18,400 bases of DNA from an uncultured Clostridia bacterium (GCA_937894465.1 CALCRE010000154.1:1-18400), one strand, 5' to 3'. Positions 9,331 to 17,293 are shown, numbered from the stretch's first letter. A program made the numbers and translations. The notes: generated by a model not told the origin, from the letters alone.

Positions 9331-10551
9331 CTATTTCCCACAACAATGCTTGTACTTCTTGCCGCTACCGCAAGGGCAGTAATCATTTCTGCCCGTCTTA
9401 CTTTTCGTTTGGGAACCGGCTAACTCCGGTTTTGGATCAAACTGAAAAGGTTCTTTAGATAGAGGCTTTAATAATTTCTTTTCATCCTTGAACAATTCGT
9501 CAGGTGCATACCCTTTTAAGACCCATTGACGTGTACCGTTATGCACATCCATTAATTTCTCAGCAACCTCTCGCAAAAATTCCAAAGAAAATATATCAAA
9601 CCAACTTTGCAGATATTCAATCAGCACCATGGGATTTGAACCATAATTGATCATGTATATTAATTGCATTGATATTTCCTTCGTATCTTCATCATTCAAC
9701 TCGTAATGATTGGACAGGAAGAAAACAAACTTCCTCATGGCAGGCGTCATATCCACATAATCCGGTTCACCGGCTTTTAGCAATTGAGTTTTTGTAAAAG
9801 GATAATATCCGACTTCCGGTCTTCTGTTATGTTCTCCAAGAATCTTTTCATATTCAAAGACCGAATCATTCTTAAATCCTTCCGGTATTTTGTCGGCTTG
9901 TCCGTAATAATCGCAAGCTGAGGACATGACTTGATAAAACTCTACGTAATCAACATCTTTACCGGTCAGTTCTCGTATTTTTTTCACAGCAAGCTTAATA
10001 CTCACAACGCCATAAAAATAGATCATTCCGTGGGTTAACTTGATCCATTCGGTGTTTCGCTTAACCATACTTTTCAGTTCGTAGCCATCTTGATTTATAA
10101 ACAATTCCACTAGTTCGGGGGGTATGCACAGCATTTTTTTATCATCATATATAACGGGAAAGACAATACCGTGGTATAAAAGAAAATCTATCTGTTCAAA
10201 GGACAATTGCGGATTCTCTATAAAACCATTATTCTTCACGATGGCTTGAATAAGATCATATCTGTTTTGATCAAGGGAATGTAAAAAGTATATAAAGCAA
10301 ACAGGAATTTGTCTTGCAAGCTCTAATGCCAATTCCCCTTTTTTATAACCGCTTAAACCTTCTAGCTTATACGCTTGACGAATCTTTTCCAGTTCATTTT
10401 TCAATAAACCATTCAACAGATCCAAAAGGTTGCAGGGCATACTGATTTTTTTCCATAATTCTTTTTCTTTCATTTCCATTAGCTGCTTGGTGTATGCTTT
10501 TGCATCATCAAGGGCCTTTATTGCAGTTGCCTTTTTAATATGGTCATCCAT
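9331..10551 (-). CDS. SEC-C zinc-motif protein with SAP/Rho_N-like segment, function unknown
   Basis: I cannot name this 406-residue protein. Its C-terminus is a textbook SEC-C motif, GRNDYCPCGSGKKYKHCC near residues 386-403, a zinc-binding module also found at the end of SecA and in many unrelated proteins. Near residues 53-81, LEKIRQAYKLEGLSGYKKGE and the following LALELARQI resemble the helix-extended-helix of SAP or Rho_N nucleic-acid-binding domains. From about 85 to 150 a region ending in IPPELVELF could be a winged helix; this is inference. There is no signal peptide or membrane segment. AGAGG stands 8 bases before the ATG. It lies 33 bases downstream of the other unknown gene, so the two probably form one transcript. 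Zinc binding is well supported; a nucleic-acid role is a guess. Confidence 0.85.
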   Translation of the reverse strand: MDDHIKKATAIKALDDAKAYTKQLMEMKEKELWKKISMPCNLLDLLNGLLKNELEKIRQAYKLEGLSGYKKGELALELARQIPVCFIYFLHSLDQNRYDLIQAIVKNNGFIENPQLSFEQIDFLLYHGIVFPVIYDDKKMLCIPPELVELFINQDGYELKSMVKRNTEWIKLTHGMIYFYGVVSIKLAVKKIRELTGKDVDYVEFYQVMSSACDYYGQADKIPEGFKNDSVFEYEKILGEHNRRPEVGYYPFTKTQLLKAGEPDYVDMTPAMRKFVFFLSNHYELNDEDTKEISMQLIYMINYGSNPMVLIEYLQSWFDIFSLEFLREVAEKLMDVHNGTRQWVLKGYAPDELFKDEKKLLKPLSKEPFQFDPKPELAGSQTKSKTGRNDYCPCGSGKKYKHCCGK

Positions 10552-10584
10552 TACTATATCCTCTCTTCGTTTTTAATAAATTTT

Positions 10585-11592
10585 TTAATAAATGAATTCC
10601 GGTAAATTTCCGTTCTCCTGTATGTATTCATACATATTTTGCAAGCCTTCCCTTGGCTTGATCCCGTTTTTCACTGCAATATCAAATTCTCTAATCCAAA
10701 GATCTTTCAATTTATGTTTGAATAACATCCTCAACACACAATACAATGTAATTTCCTGATCATGATAAACATAGTTTGATTTGTAATAAGCGATGGCGTC
10801 ATCATATTCGCATAACATCATATAGATTTCTGCAATACCTTCCACTAGATTGTTCACCTTTTCTCTGTGGCTAAAATCATCGTAATTTCTATTATTCGCC
10901 CGTTTTGATTTGTCCAACTCTGTTTTGAACACCAAAGCCTGTTCAATAGCCATTCTTTTCGCATCCGGGGTTTTCAGATTCCCTATTAACACATAAAACA
11001 AGTCTATATGCGTTGTTTCCCGGTCAACATTACTGTTGATCACGAATGAAATACAAGACTTGACAGATTCCCGGTTGATACCGATGCCCAATTTTCTTTT
11101 CAGTATGGTATCAAGGTATGTTGTTTGTACAATGCCAACCGAGGCAAAAGGGTCATCGCTACGAAAAAGGTAATAATTGCATGCATAGGATAACACATTA
11201 TACAGTTTCCCTAGCAAGTCCGTCGCTTTTTGACCGTCTTCGCTGTCCACCGGGATTGTTTGCAATTGGTTGATAAAGGCTTTTACCTTGAACCTCCACT
11301 TCGGTCTTTCACTTTTATGAACATAACTGTTTGGAGCCATATAATATTGCTTGTATGCATACTCAATGAATTCTTCGATATCTGCTTCCAGATAACTGAA
11401 ATCCACTTGAACTTCCTGTTTCTTTTTTCCCTTGCTATGGCTTATATATCCATGGAGATCTCGGACCATCCCATCGATATCTTTGTCCTCACGAAGTTTT
11501 TTCGGCATGTCTTTATACATTTCCGATAACAATAACCGCAAATCGTCCTCTTTGTACGTTTTGATTGTCTCTCTGAATTCCGATATATTCAT
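10585..11592 (-). CDS. Helical protein of unknown function, partner of the SEC-C gene
   Basis: I do not recognise this product, about 335 residues from the chosen start. It is rich in charged and aromatic residues and looks all-helical. The segment AEIYMMLCEYDDAIAYYK in its C-terminal third has the spacing of a TPR-like helix pair. The N-terminus contains KEDDLRLLLSEMYKDMPKKL. There is no signal peptide, membrane helix or catalytic motif. An upstream in-frame ATG at 11607 adds five residues but has no ribosome site. ATG 11592 has GGGGAG 7 bases before it and is preferred. It is first of a two-gene unit placed between rny and ymdB. A scaffold or partner for the SEC-C protein is possible but unproven. 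Confidence 0.75.
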   Translation of the reverse strand: MNISEFRETIKTYKEDDLRLLLSEMYKDMPKKLREDKDIDGMVRDLHGYISHSKGKKKQEVQVDFSYLEADIEEFIEYAYKQYYMAPNSYVHKSERPKWRFKVKAFINQLQTIPVDSEDGQKATDLLGKLYNVLSYACNYYLFRSDDPFASVGIVQTTYLDTILKRKLGIGINRESVKSCISFVINSNVDRETTHIDLFYVLIGNLKTPDAKRMAIEQALVFKTELDKSKRANNRNYDDFSHREKVNNLVEGIAEIYMMLCEYDDAIAYYKSNYVYHDQEITLYCVLRMLFKHKLKDLWIREFDIAVKNGIKPREGLQNMYEYIQENGNLPEFIY

Positions 11593-11647
11593 CTCTGCGC
11601 TCCCCATCCATTATTAAATCCACGTTCTTACGCAATTGTTTACCGTT

Positions 11648-11653
11648 ATTATA
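11648..11653 (-). promoter_or_regulatory. Possible -10 box for the unknown two-gene unit
   Basis: A perfect TATAAT in GGTTATAATAACGG lies on the minus strand about 56 bases upstream of the chosen start of the 335-residue protein gene. No hexamer at 16-18 bases resembles TTGACA well. It is the best candidate because the rny terminator should block transcription from upstream. Confidence 0.4.
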
Positions 11654-11789
11654 ACCCATGTACGCATTCCAAGGCTATATATATCTTACACAACCGGTTT
11701 GTGCCCTGCCAGGGAAGAACTCCTTTATTACCTGCCGTGAATGATATCGTCTTCTGGCATTTCGGCAAAGTAAATTAAAAACGGCTGTG

Positions 11790-11817
11790 GTACTTTTTTC
11801 TGTAGTAATCTTATATA
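11790..11817. repeat. Copy 2 of a 28-base dispersed intergenic repeat
   Basis: Matches 5875-5902 at 27 of 28 bases, same orientation. Here it directly abuts a degenerate copy of the rny terminator arm (11772-11796). The inverted repeat that accompanies copy 1 is not preserved. Confidence 0.75.
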
Positions 11818-11952
11818 GCTTATATTGAAAGGTATATTACAGGAGGAAATATTGATAAAATACTCAAAGCAACCATAATGATAACGGATGCAATTGTATT
11901 CAAGAGACTTATGTAATTCATATAATCCATGTTTCTAAAGGAGTGATTCAAC

Positions 11953-12027
11953 ATGAAGTACCCGGTAATGCCCTTACATGGCTGTTTATTTCACTTTCGA
12001 CACCGGCAGAGTCCACGGAAAGGTTAA
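11953..12027 (+). CDS. Possible 24-residue plus-strand peptide gene
   Basis: A short ORF starts MKYPVMPLHGCLFHF and ends with RKG before TAA. It has a good ribosome site, AAAGGAG at 11937-11943, 9 bases before the ATG, and a TATAAT at 11921-11926 placed so that a transcript would begin just upstream. The peptide is basic, rich in His and Arg, with no membrane segment or known motif. Its last codons lie inside the hairpin at 12000-12063. It could be a real small gene, a leader peptide, or a fragment of decayed coding DNA. The well-placed ribosome site is the main argument for it. Confidence 0.25.
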   Translation: MKYPVMPLHGCLFHFRHRQSPRKG

Positions 12028-12063
12028 GGTAGAGCCTTATACGGCTATGACCCGGTGTTTTTT
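12000..12063 (+). terminator. Structured terminator-like element on the plus strand
   Basis: Arm ACACCGG (12000-12006) pairs with CCGGTGT (12052-12058), which runs straight into six T. Across a CAGA bulge, GTC (12011-12013) can extend the pairing with GAC (12049-12051). Inside, AGCC (12033-12036) pairs with GGCT (12043-12046) around a 6-base loop. The large interior makes this more complex than an ordinary terminator; I could not match it to a riboswitch or other RNA family I know. No plus-strand gene follows. Confidence 0.5.
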
Positions 12064-12083
12064 ATATAGTTCGATTAATTGAC

Positions 12084-12127
12084 ACATTAAAAACGGCTAC
12101 GGAACATTTGTTGTTCCGTAGCCGTTA
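12084..12127 (-). terminator. Intrinsic terminator of rny
   Basis: A perfect 15-bp stem (12126-12112 with 12106-12092) closes a 5-base loop and is followed on the minus strand by a T-run. The stem begins AACGGCTACGG and starts 12 bases after the rny stop codon. It should end rny transcripts efficiently and isolate the unknown two-gene unit downstream. Confidence 0.93.
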
Positions 12128-12138
12128 AATGTCAATTC

Positions 12139-13704
12139 TTATTTGGCGTAATCAATCGCCCTTGTTTCTCTAATGATGTTCACCTTGATTTGTCCCGGAT
12201 ATTCCAATTCGTTTTCAATCTTTTTAACGATGTCTCTTGATTTGATGATCAAGTCGTCATCCGATACTTCATCAGGTTTTACAATGATACGAACTTCTCT
12301 GCCGGCTTGAATGGCATAAACTTTATCTACGCCTTCAAAGGATTCGGCAATTTCTTCAAGTTTTTGAATCCTCTTAATATAGGATTCGAGTGTTTCTCTT
12401 CTAGCGCCGGGTCGTGCAGCCGAAATGGAATCAGCCGCTTGAATAAGTACAGCTTCAATGCTAGTAGGTTCACAATCTCCATGGTGCGCCAAGACAGCAT
12501 TGATAATTTTGTCATTCTCCTTGTATTTTCTCAATATGTCGGCACCGATCGTAACATGGGAACCTTCAACTTCATGGTCCACTGCTTTTCCAATATCATG
12601 CAACAAGCCCGCTCTCTTCGCCGGCATGATGTCGATACCCAATTCCCCCGCCATAATTCCTGCAAGATGCGAAACTTCGATTGAGTGATTCAAGACGCTC
12701 TGACCGTAGCTCGTTCTGTACCTTAACTTCCCGATTAATTTAATAACATCAGGGGGCAATCCGTGGACGCCTGTTTCAAATGTCGCCCTGTCGCCTTCTT
12801 CTTTAATAATGGTTTCGATTTCTTTTTGTGCTTTGATTACCATTTCCTCGATCCTTGCCGGATGAATTCTTCCGTCAGCAATCAATTTTTCCAAAGCAAT
12901 CCTTGCAACCTCTCTGCGTACCGGGTCGAAGCCTGATAATATAACCGCTTCAGGTGTATCATCAATGATGATGTCTATTCCGGTCAGTGTCTCTAGGGTA
13001 CGAATATTTCTTCCTTCCCTTCCGATGATTCTGCCCTTCATTTCGTCATTGGGTAATGTTACAACCGACACGGTCGTTTCAGATACATGATCCGCCGCAC
13101 ATTTTTGTATGGCCGTAGCGATAATATCTTTCGCTTTACGGTCTGCTTCTTCTTTGGTTCTTTCTTCAATCTCTTTCAATAACATTGCTTTTTCATGTTT
13201 CACTTCGTTTTCAAGAGAGTTCAATAAAAATTGTTTTCCTTCTTCGATGGATAAGCCAGAAATTCTTTCGAGTTCTTGAAGCTGCCTTTGCTCTATCTGT
13301 TCAACATTAACCTTCGCTTCGTTGATTTCTTCTTCCCTAATGTCGAGCTCTGAACTTCTTACATCTAAATCTTCCGTTTTCTTGTCGTTCGCTTCTTCCT
13401 TTTGGATCAATCTTCTTTCCTGTCTGGTAAGCTCATTTCTTCTTTCACGAACTTCCTTTTCCAGATTCACCTTAGACTTATGGATTTCTTCCTTCGCTAA
13501 CAACAAGTATTCTCTCTTTTTGCCTTCTGCTTGGCGTTCGGCTTCCTTAACAATTCTCTTGGCTTCTTCCTCAGCACTACCGATCGCTTCCTCGGCAACT
13601 TTTCTTCTGTGTTCTATGCCCTTCTTAAAAGCTATCAATGAAGCAAAAACTGCAATGATTAAACCTATTACTAAACCTATTATATATTTAAATATATAAG
13701 CCAC
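12139..13704 (-). CDS. rny: Ribonuclease Y
   Basis: RNase Y is the membrane-anchored endoribonuclease that starts mRNA decay in many Firmicutes. The product, about 518-521 residues, has one N-terminal transmembrane helix (about 6-25) and a long charged coiled coil (about 30-190). A KH RNA-binding domain follows from about 215 with GRIIGREGRNIR. The HD domain is around 335-430, with LLHDIGKAVDHE carrying the His-Asp pair at 369-370. The length is normal. The start is odd: the listed GTG (13704-13702) overlaps the AGGAGG ribosome site itself, a stop codon lies just upstream, and no ATG, GTG or TTG follows at useful spacing. AUA at 13695-13693 is 8 bases after AGGAGG. Identity is certain; the first three residues are not. 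Confidence 0.97.
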   Translation of the reverse strand: MAYIFKYIIGLVIGLIIAVFASLIAFKKGIEHRRKVAEEAIGSAEEEAKRIVKEAERQAEGKKREYLLLAKEEIHKSKVNLEKEVRERRNELTRQERRLIQKEEANDKKTEDLDVRSSELDIREEEINEAKVNVEQIEQRQLQELERISGLSIEEGKQFLLNSLENEVKHEKAMLLKEIEERTKEEADRKAKDIIATAIQKCAADHVSETTVSVVTLPNDEMKGRIIGREGRNIRTLETLTGIDIIIDDTPEAVILSGFDPVRREVARIALEKLIADGRIHPARIEEMVIKAQKEIETIIKEEGDRATFETGVHGLPPDVIKLIGKLRYRTSYGQSVLNHSIEVSHLAGIMAGELGIDIMPAKRAGLLHDIGKAVDHEVEGSHVTIGADILRKYKENDKIINAVLAHHGDCEPTSIEAVLIQAADSISAARPGARRETLESYIKRIQKLEEIAESFEGVDKVYAIQAGREVRIIVKPDEVSDDDLIIKSRDIVKKIENELEYPGQIKVNIIRETRAIDYAK

Positions 13705-13752
13705 CTCCTATTCAGTTGTCAATATGCAGACAATCTCTAATATGTCATTTCA

Positions 13753-13782
13753 ATTGTAATAAAAATGTGAATGGAATGTCAA
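13753..13782 (-). promoter_or_regulatory. Promoter of rny
   Basis: On the minus strand a perfect TTGACA (13782-13777) is followed after 18 bases by TACAAT (13758-13753, 5 of 6). It lies about 50 bases upstream of the rny ribosome site and downstream of the folD stop, so rny can be transcribed independently. No clear terminator separates folD from it. Confidence 0.8.
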
Positions 13783-13833
13783 GCTAATTTATTCGTTTAT
13801 TGCTTTTGAATTCTCGATTTTATTTCCTTTGCT

Positions 13834-14679
13834 CTATTGGTTTTTTGCCGCAGTGACGGTATTTTTCAATAACATCGTAATGGTCATAGGCCCGACTCCA
13901 CCCGGTACCGGAGTGATGGCGGTAGCAATATGCTGAACATTTTCAAAATCCACGTCTCCGGCTAATTTGCCGTTATCCAACCGGTTCATGCCAACATCAA
14001 GCACCACAGCGCCCGGTTTGACCATATCTTCCGTAATAAAGTGAGCTTTTCCCACAGCTACAACTAAGATGTCCGCTCTTTTAGTCACTTCCTTCAAGTT
14101 TTTCGTTCTGCTATGTGCCACGGTCACGGTGCCGTTTTCCCTCAGCAACAGCACAGCCATGGGTTTTCCTACGATATTGCTTCTTCCCACCACAACACAT
14201 TCCTTGCCTTCCGGTTTAACACCGGTGAGCTTTAATAGTTCCATACACCCGGCAGGTGTGCAAGGTAGAAAGACCGGTGAACCGGTAAACAGTTTCCCGG
14301 TATTCATCGGATGGAAGCAATCCACATCTTTTTTCGGATCGATGGACTCAATCACTTTTTTCTCACTGATGTGATCCGGTAAAGGCAATTGAACCAGTAT
14401 GCCGTGAACCGACGAATCATTATTCAATTCAACAATTAAATCCAACAAGACTTCTTCTTTAGTTGATTCTTCCAAAAAGTATTGAAAGGACTGTATGCCT
14501 ACTTGTTCACACGCCTTTTTCTTGTTATTGACATATATTTTCGATGCAGGGTCATCGCCTACAAGAACCACTGCCAAGCCGGGACGAACTCCTTCTTTGA
14601 CCATTTGTTCCACTTCATTTTTTAATTGTTCTCTTATAATAACTGATAAATCTTTTCCGTTTAATATCATTGCACTCAT
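13834..14679 (-). CDS. folD: Bifunctional methylenetetrahydrofolate dehydrogenase / methenyltetrahydrofolate cyclohydrolase
   Basis: FolD interconverts 5,10-methylene-, 5,10-methenyl- and 10-formyl-tetrahydrofolate in one-carbon metabolism, in the cytoplasm. The 281-residue length is typical. The signature YVNNKKKACEQVGI lies at residues 49-62, with K53 aligning to the catalytic lysine. QLPLPDHI (97-104), GRSNIVGKPM (165-174, dinucleotide binding) and PVPGGVGPMT (258-267) are all present. ATG 14679 has AGGGAAGG about 11 bases upstream; a second ATG three codons later is possible but further from it. The gene lies 30 bases after ftsK and is probably co-transcribed with it. Cofactor choice, NADP or NAD, is not evident. 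Confidence 0.97.
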   Translation of the reverse strand: MSAMILNGKDLSVIIREQLKNEVEQMVKEGVRPGLAVVLVGDDPASKIYVNNKKKACEQVGIQSFQYFLEESTKEEVLLDLIVELNNDSSVHGILVQLPLPDHISEKKVIESIDPKKDVDCFHPMNTGKLFTGSPVFLPCTPAGCMELLKLTGVKPEGKECVVVGRSNIVGKPMAVLLLRENGTVTVAHSRTKNLKEVTKRADILVVAVGKAHFITEDMVKPGAVVLDVGMNRLDNGKLAGDVDFENVQHIATAITPVPGGVGPMTITMLLKNTVTAAKNQ

Positions 14680-14709
14680 ATGCGTTCTTACCTTCCCTAT
14701 ATTAAATAA

Positions 14710-17271
14710 TTAATTTCTTCCGAACAAACCTGCATTTACGTCTTTAACAGACGGCAATCCATCCGCCATTTTCATTTCATTCCATTCTTCCTTGGAAATC
14801 AATACCTGTCTGGGTTTGGATCCTTCATATCCGCCGATAATACCTCTGGCTTCCATTTGGTCGATAATTCTTCCCGCTCTGGCGTACCCGACGGACAGCT
14901 TTCTTTGCACGTAGGACGTGGATGCTTGCCCTTGGCTGATCACCAATTCAATGGCTTCATTCAACAACTCGTCGGCATCCCCGGCATCGCTTTCTTGTGC
15001 GATGGATTCACTGTCATTCTCTATTTTTTCCATGATGTCTTCATTATAGTCAGCCGGTGTGCTTGCTTTGACAAATTCCACCGTTTTTGCAACTTCTTCA
15101 TTGCTGACATAAGTGCCTTGTACACGAATGGGGATGTTTTCGCCTATTGGATGATACAACATATCCCCTTTCCCTAATAATTTTTCCGCACCACCTTTGT
15201 CCAATATGGTTCTAGAATCCTGAGGGCTGGATACGGCAAAAGAAATTCGAGAGGGAATATTGGCTTTTATTACCCCGGTAATAACGTTGACCGAAGGCCT
15301 TTGAGTAGCAATGACCAAGTGCATACCGGCCGCTCTGGCCATTTGAGCCAAACGTTGGATGCTGTCTTCCACTTCGTTTCTGGCAACAGTCATCAAGTCG
15401 GCCAACTCGTCGATAATAATGACGATCAAGGGCATTTTCTCTGCGGTGCCGTTTTGAGTGACGAGCTCGTTATAGCTGTCAATATCCACAACTTTGTTTG
15501 AATAGAACAAGTTGTATCGATCCAGCATTTCTTGAACCACCCAACGTAATGCTCCGGCTGCCTTTTTAGGATCGGTCACCACCGGGATTAACAAATGGGG
15601 AATTCCGTTGTATCGCGACAACTCCACCATTTTCGGGTCGATCATCAAAAGCCGGACTTCATCCGGAGATGATTTAAATAAAATGCTCATGATTAAACTG
15701 TTAATACAAACACTTTTTCCCGAACCGGTGGCACCTGCCACCAAAAGGTGGGGCATTTTGGCAATATCCGTTACGATCACGTTTCCGGTAATGTCCTTTC
15801 CTAACACCATGGCGACTTTGCTAGGGTGTTTGATAAATTCGGGAGAGGTGATCAATTCTTTAAAGTATACTGTAGTCACCCGTTGTTTGGGAATTTCGAT
15901 TCCCACAGCATCTTTTCCGGGAATGGGTGCCTCCACTCTCACCGAACGGGCAGCCAAATTCAAAGCGATGTCGTCGGCCAAGTCGGTAAACCGTTTTGCA
16001 CGTACTCCCACTTCCGGTTTTAATTCATAACGAATAATGGCAGGGCCTTTTGTAATGGTAGAAACCGTTGCTTCCACACCGAAGCTTTTTAATGTTTCAA
16101 TCAGCTTGTTGGCCTGCATCAATGTAACATCCTTTTCATCCTTATCTTTTTTAGGAGCAGGAGGATCCATCAACAAGGACGCTTTGGGGTATTCATATTG
16201 ATAGTAAGTCCCATGGGAGCCTACAGATAATTGTTTGTTCAGCTCTTGTTGATCCTTTTCCGTAAGTTTCATATCGATATTGGGCGCTTTGGCCGGTTTT
16301 TCCGATTTTTCCGCCTTTACAGGTGTTACAACAGGTTTCGGCTTTTCCTCTGTACGGTGGATAACCGGTTGAACCTGCGTTTCCTTTTCTTGTATTTCTT
16401 CCGGGTAATCGGAGCTTTTAATACTGTCCAGCAAATTGATATTAAAAAATCCTTTTCCTTCGGGTTTGGACTTATCAACCGGTTTGAGCTTTTCTTCAGG
16501 TTTATCAAACCCTTCTAGTCTGGGTATTTCAACGACCTTTGCTTTTTCTATTCTTGCAGTTTGTATTCGCTCTCTGCGATGATCGCAGGCATTACGCATG
16601 GATTCTGCCAACTTAATAAAACCTTGCTTGATCAAACCGAACACCACTTGAAAAAATTCACTGATAGTCATATCAGTGATATAGATGACGGTAATCAAAA
16701 GAAGTGCTGTAAGCACTACAATGGTTCCGAACACTTGAAAAACCGATATCAAAGGCATGGACACCAATGCACCGATAGCACCCCCTCCGGCCAAATGAAC
16801 CCCGTTGTTATAGAATTGGTTGATTTTAGTGCCGAAAGACATATTGATAAACTCGTCTTGGTGCGAAGCGTAATAGGATGTTTGCACCATAGCGGACAAC
16901 AGCATGATAAATATAATAAAAAGAACCAAACCGCTTAAGCTTGCATCCGGATTCCTTGAAAATAATGTTCGAAGGGCGTATACAATTAGGAGAATAGGCA
17001 AGATCACTGCAGGCCATCCGAATAAACCGCCTAAAAACTGGGCTGTGAAGTCACCGAAGATACCGACTTTTTCTTGCATATACAAACCGACAAAAAGAAG
17101 GATTCCGGTCATCAATACCAAAACGGCAATAATGTCCCTCCTGATTTTATTGTCTTTTTGTTGTTGCGCCGCAGTCTTTTGGTGAACGACTTTTTTTTGG
17201 GCAAGCTTTAAATGCCTTTTTGTTCCTTTTGTCTTCTTGTTGCTATTGCTGACCTTTTTCTTGGTAGCCAC
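14710..17271 (-). CDS. ftsK: DNA translocase FtsK/SpoIIIE
   Basis: The 853-residue protein pumps double-stranded DNA at the division or sporulation septum to clear and segregate chromosomes. A basic N-terminus is followed by about four hydrophobic segments (about 47-65, 88-103, 112-130 and 163-200), then a charged, Lys/Pro-rich linker (about 230-380). The motor has Walker A GATGSGKS at 513-520 and Walker B IIIDELADLM ending at 627, with IATQRPSVNVITG downstream. The C-terminal gamma winged helix, which reads polar DNA sequences, is seen in QASTSYVQRKLSVGYARAGR. The start is GTG at 17271 with GGAGG 11 bases upstream. It lies 22 bases after the aldo/keto reductase gene. FtsK and SpoIIIE cannot be separated by sequence alone. 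Confidence 0.97.
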   Translation of the reverse strand: MATKKKVSNSNKKTKGTKRHLKLAQKKVVHQKTAAQQQKDNKIRRDIIAVLVLMTGILLFVGLYMQEKVGIFGDFTAQFLGGLFGWPAVILPILLIVYALRTLFSRNPDASLSGLVLFIIFIMLLSAMVQTSYYASHQDEFINMSFGTKINQFYNNGVHLAGGGAIGALVSMPLISVFQVFGTIVVLTALLLITVIYITDMTISEFFQVVFGLIKQGFIKLAESMRNACDHRRERIQTARIEKAKVVEIPRLEGFDKPEEKLKPVDKSKPEGKGFFNINLLDSIKSSDYPEEIQEKETQVQPVIHRTEEKPKPVVTPVKAEKSEKPAKAPNIDMKLTEKDQQELNKQLSVGSHGTYYQYEYPKASLLMDPPAPKKDKDEKDVTLMQANKLIETLKSFGVEATVSTITKGPAIIRYELKPEVGVRAKRFTDLADDIALNLAARSVRVEAPIPGKDAVGIEIPKQRVTTVYFKELITSPEFIKHPSKVAMVLGKDITGNVIVTDIAKMPHLLVAGATGSGKSVCINSLIMSILFKSSPDEVRLLMIDPKMVELSRYNGIPHLLIPVVTDPKKAAGALRWVVQEMLDRYNLFYSNKVVDIDSYNELVTQNGTAEKMPLIVIIIDELADLMTVARNEVEDSIQRLAQMARAAGMHLVIATQRPSVNVITGVIKANIPSRISFAVSSPQDSRTILDKGGAEKLLGKGDMLYHPIGENIPIRVQGTYVSNEEVAKTVEFVKASTPADYNEDIMEKIENDSESIAQESDAGDADELLNEAIELVISQGQASTSYVQRKLSVGYARAGRIIDQMEARGIIGGYEGSKPRQVLISKEEWNEMKMADGLPSVKDVNAGLFGRN

Positions 17272-17293
17272 CTGATCTTAAACCTCCAAATCC

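Larger units (their letters stand above)
11593..12083. other. Gene-poor stretch between the unknown two-gene unit and the rny terminator
   Basis: This half-kilobase has no convincing minus-strand gene. Ordered from low to high coordinate it holds: a possible -10 box for the downstream unit (11648-11653); a small GC-rich hairpin, CCCT/AGGG (11704-11714); a third, poorer copy of the terminator arm (11772-11796, 20 of 25 bases); the second copy of the 28-base dispersed repeat (11790-11817); and a short plus-strand unit (11921-12063). A 68-codon minus-strand open frame ending at 11728 has no start codon. The mixture of repeats and fragments looks like the scar of past insertions. Confidence 0.6.

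Noticed and set aside
11689..11703. Near-palindrome CACAA/TTGTG as an operator
   Set aside because: The arms are only 5 bases, no repeat was seen elsewhere, and it is upstream of the -10 box at an arbitrary distance.
11728..11934. A 68-codon open frame on the minus strand ending IYFAEMPEDDIIHGR, possibly the end of a broken gene
   Set aside because: It has no ATG, GTG or TTG near its beginning, most of it is Tyr/Ile-rich as expected from AT-rich DNA, and it crosses two repeats. I could not match it to any protein family.
12000..12063. The plus-strand structured element as a known riboswitch (cyclic di-GMP, guanidine, fluoride and others considered)
   Set aside because: None of the conserved core sequences I know for these classes is present, and no gene follows on that strand.
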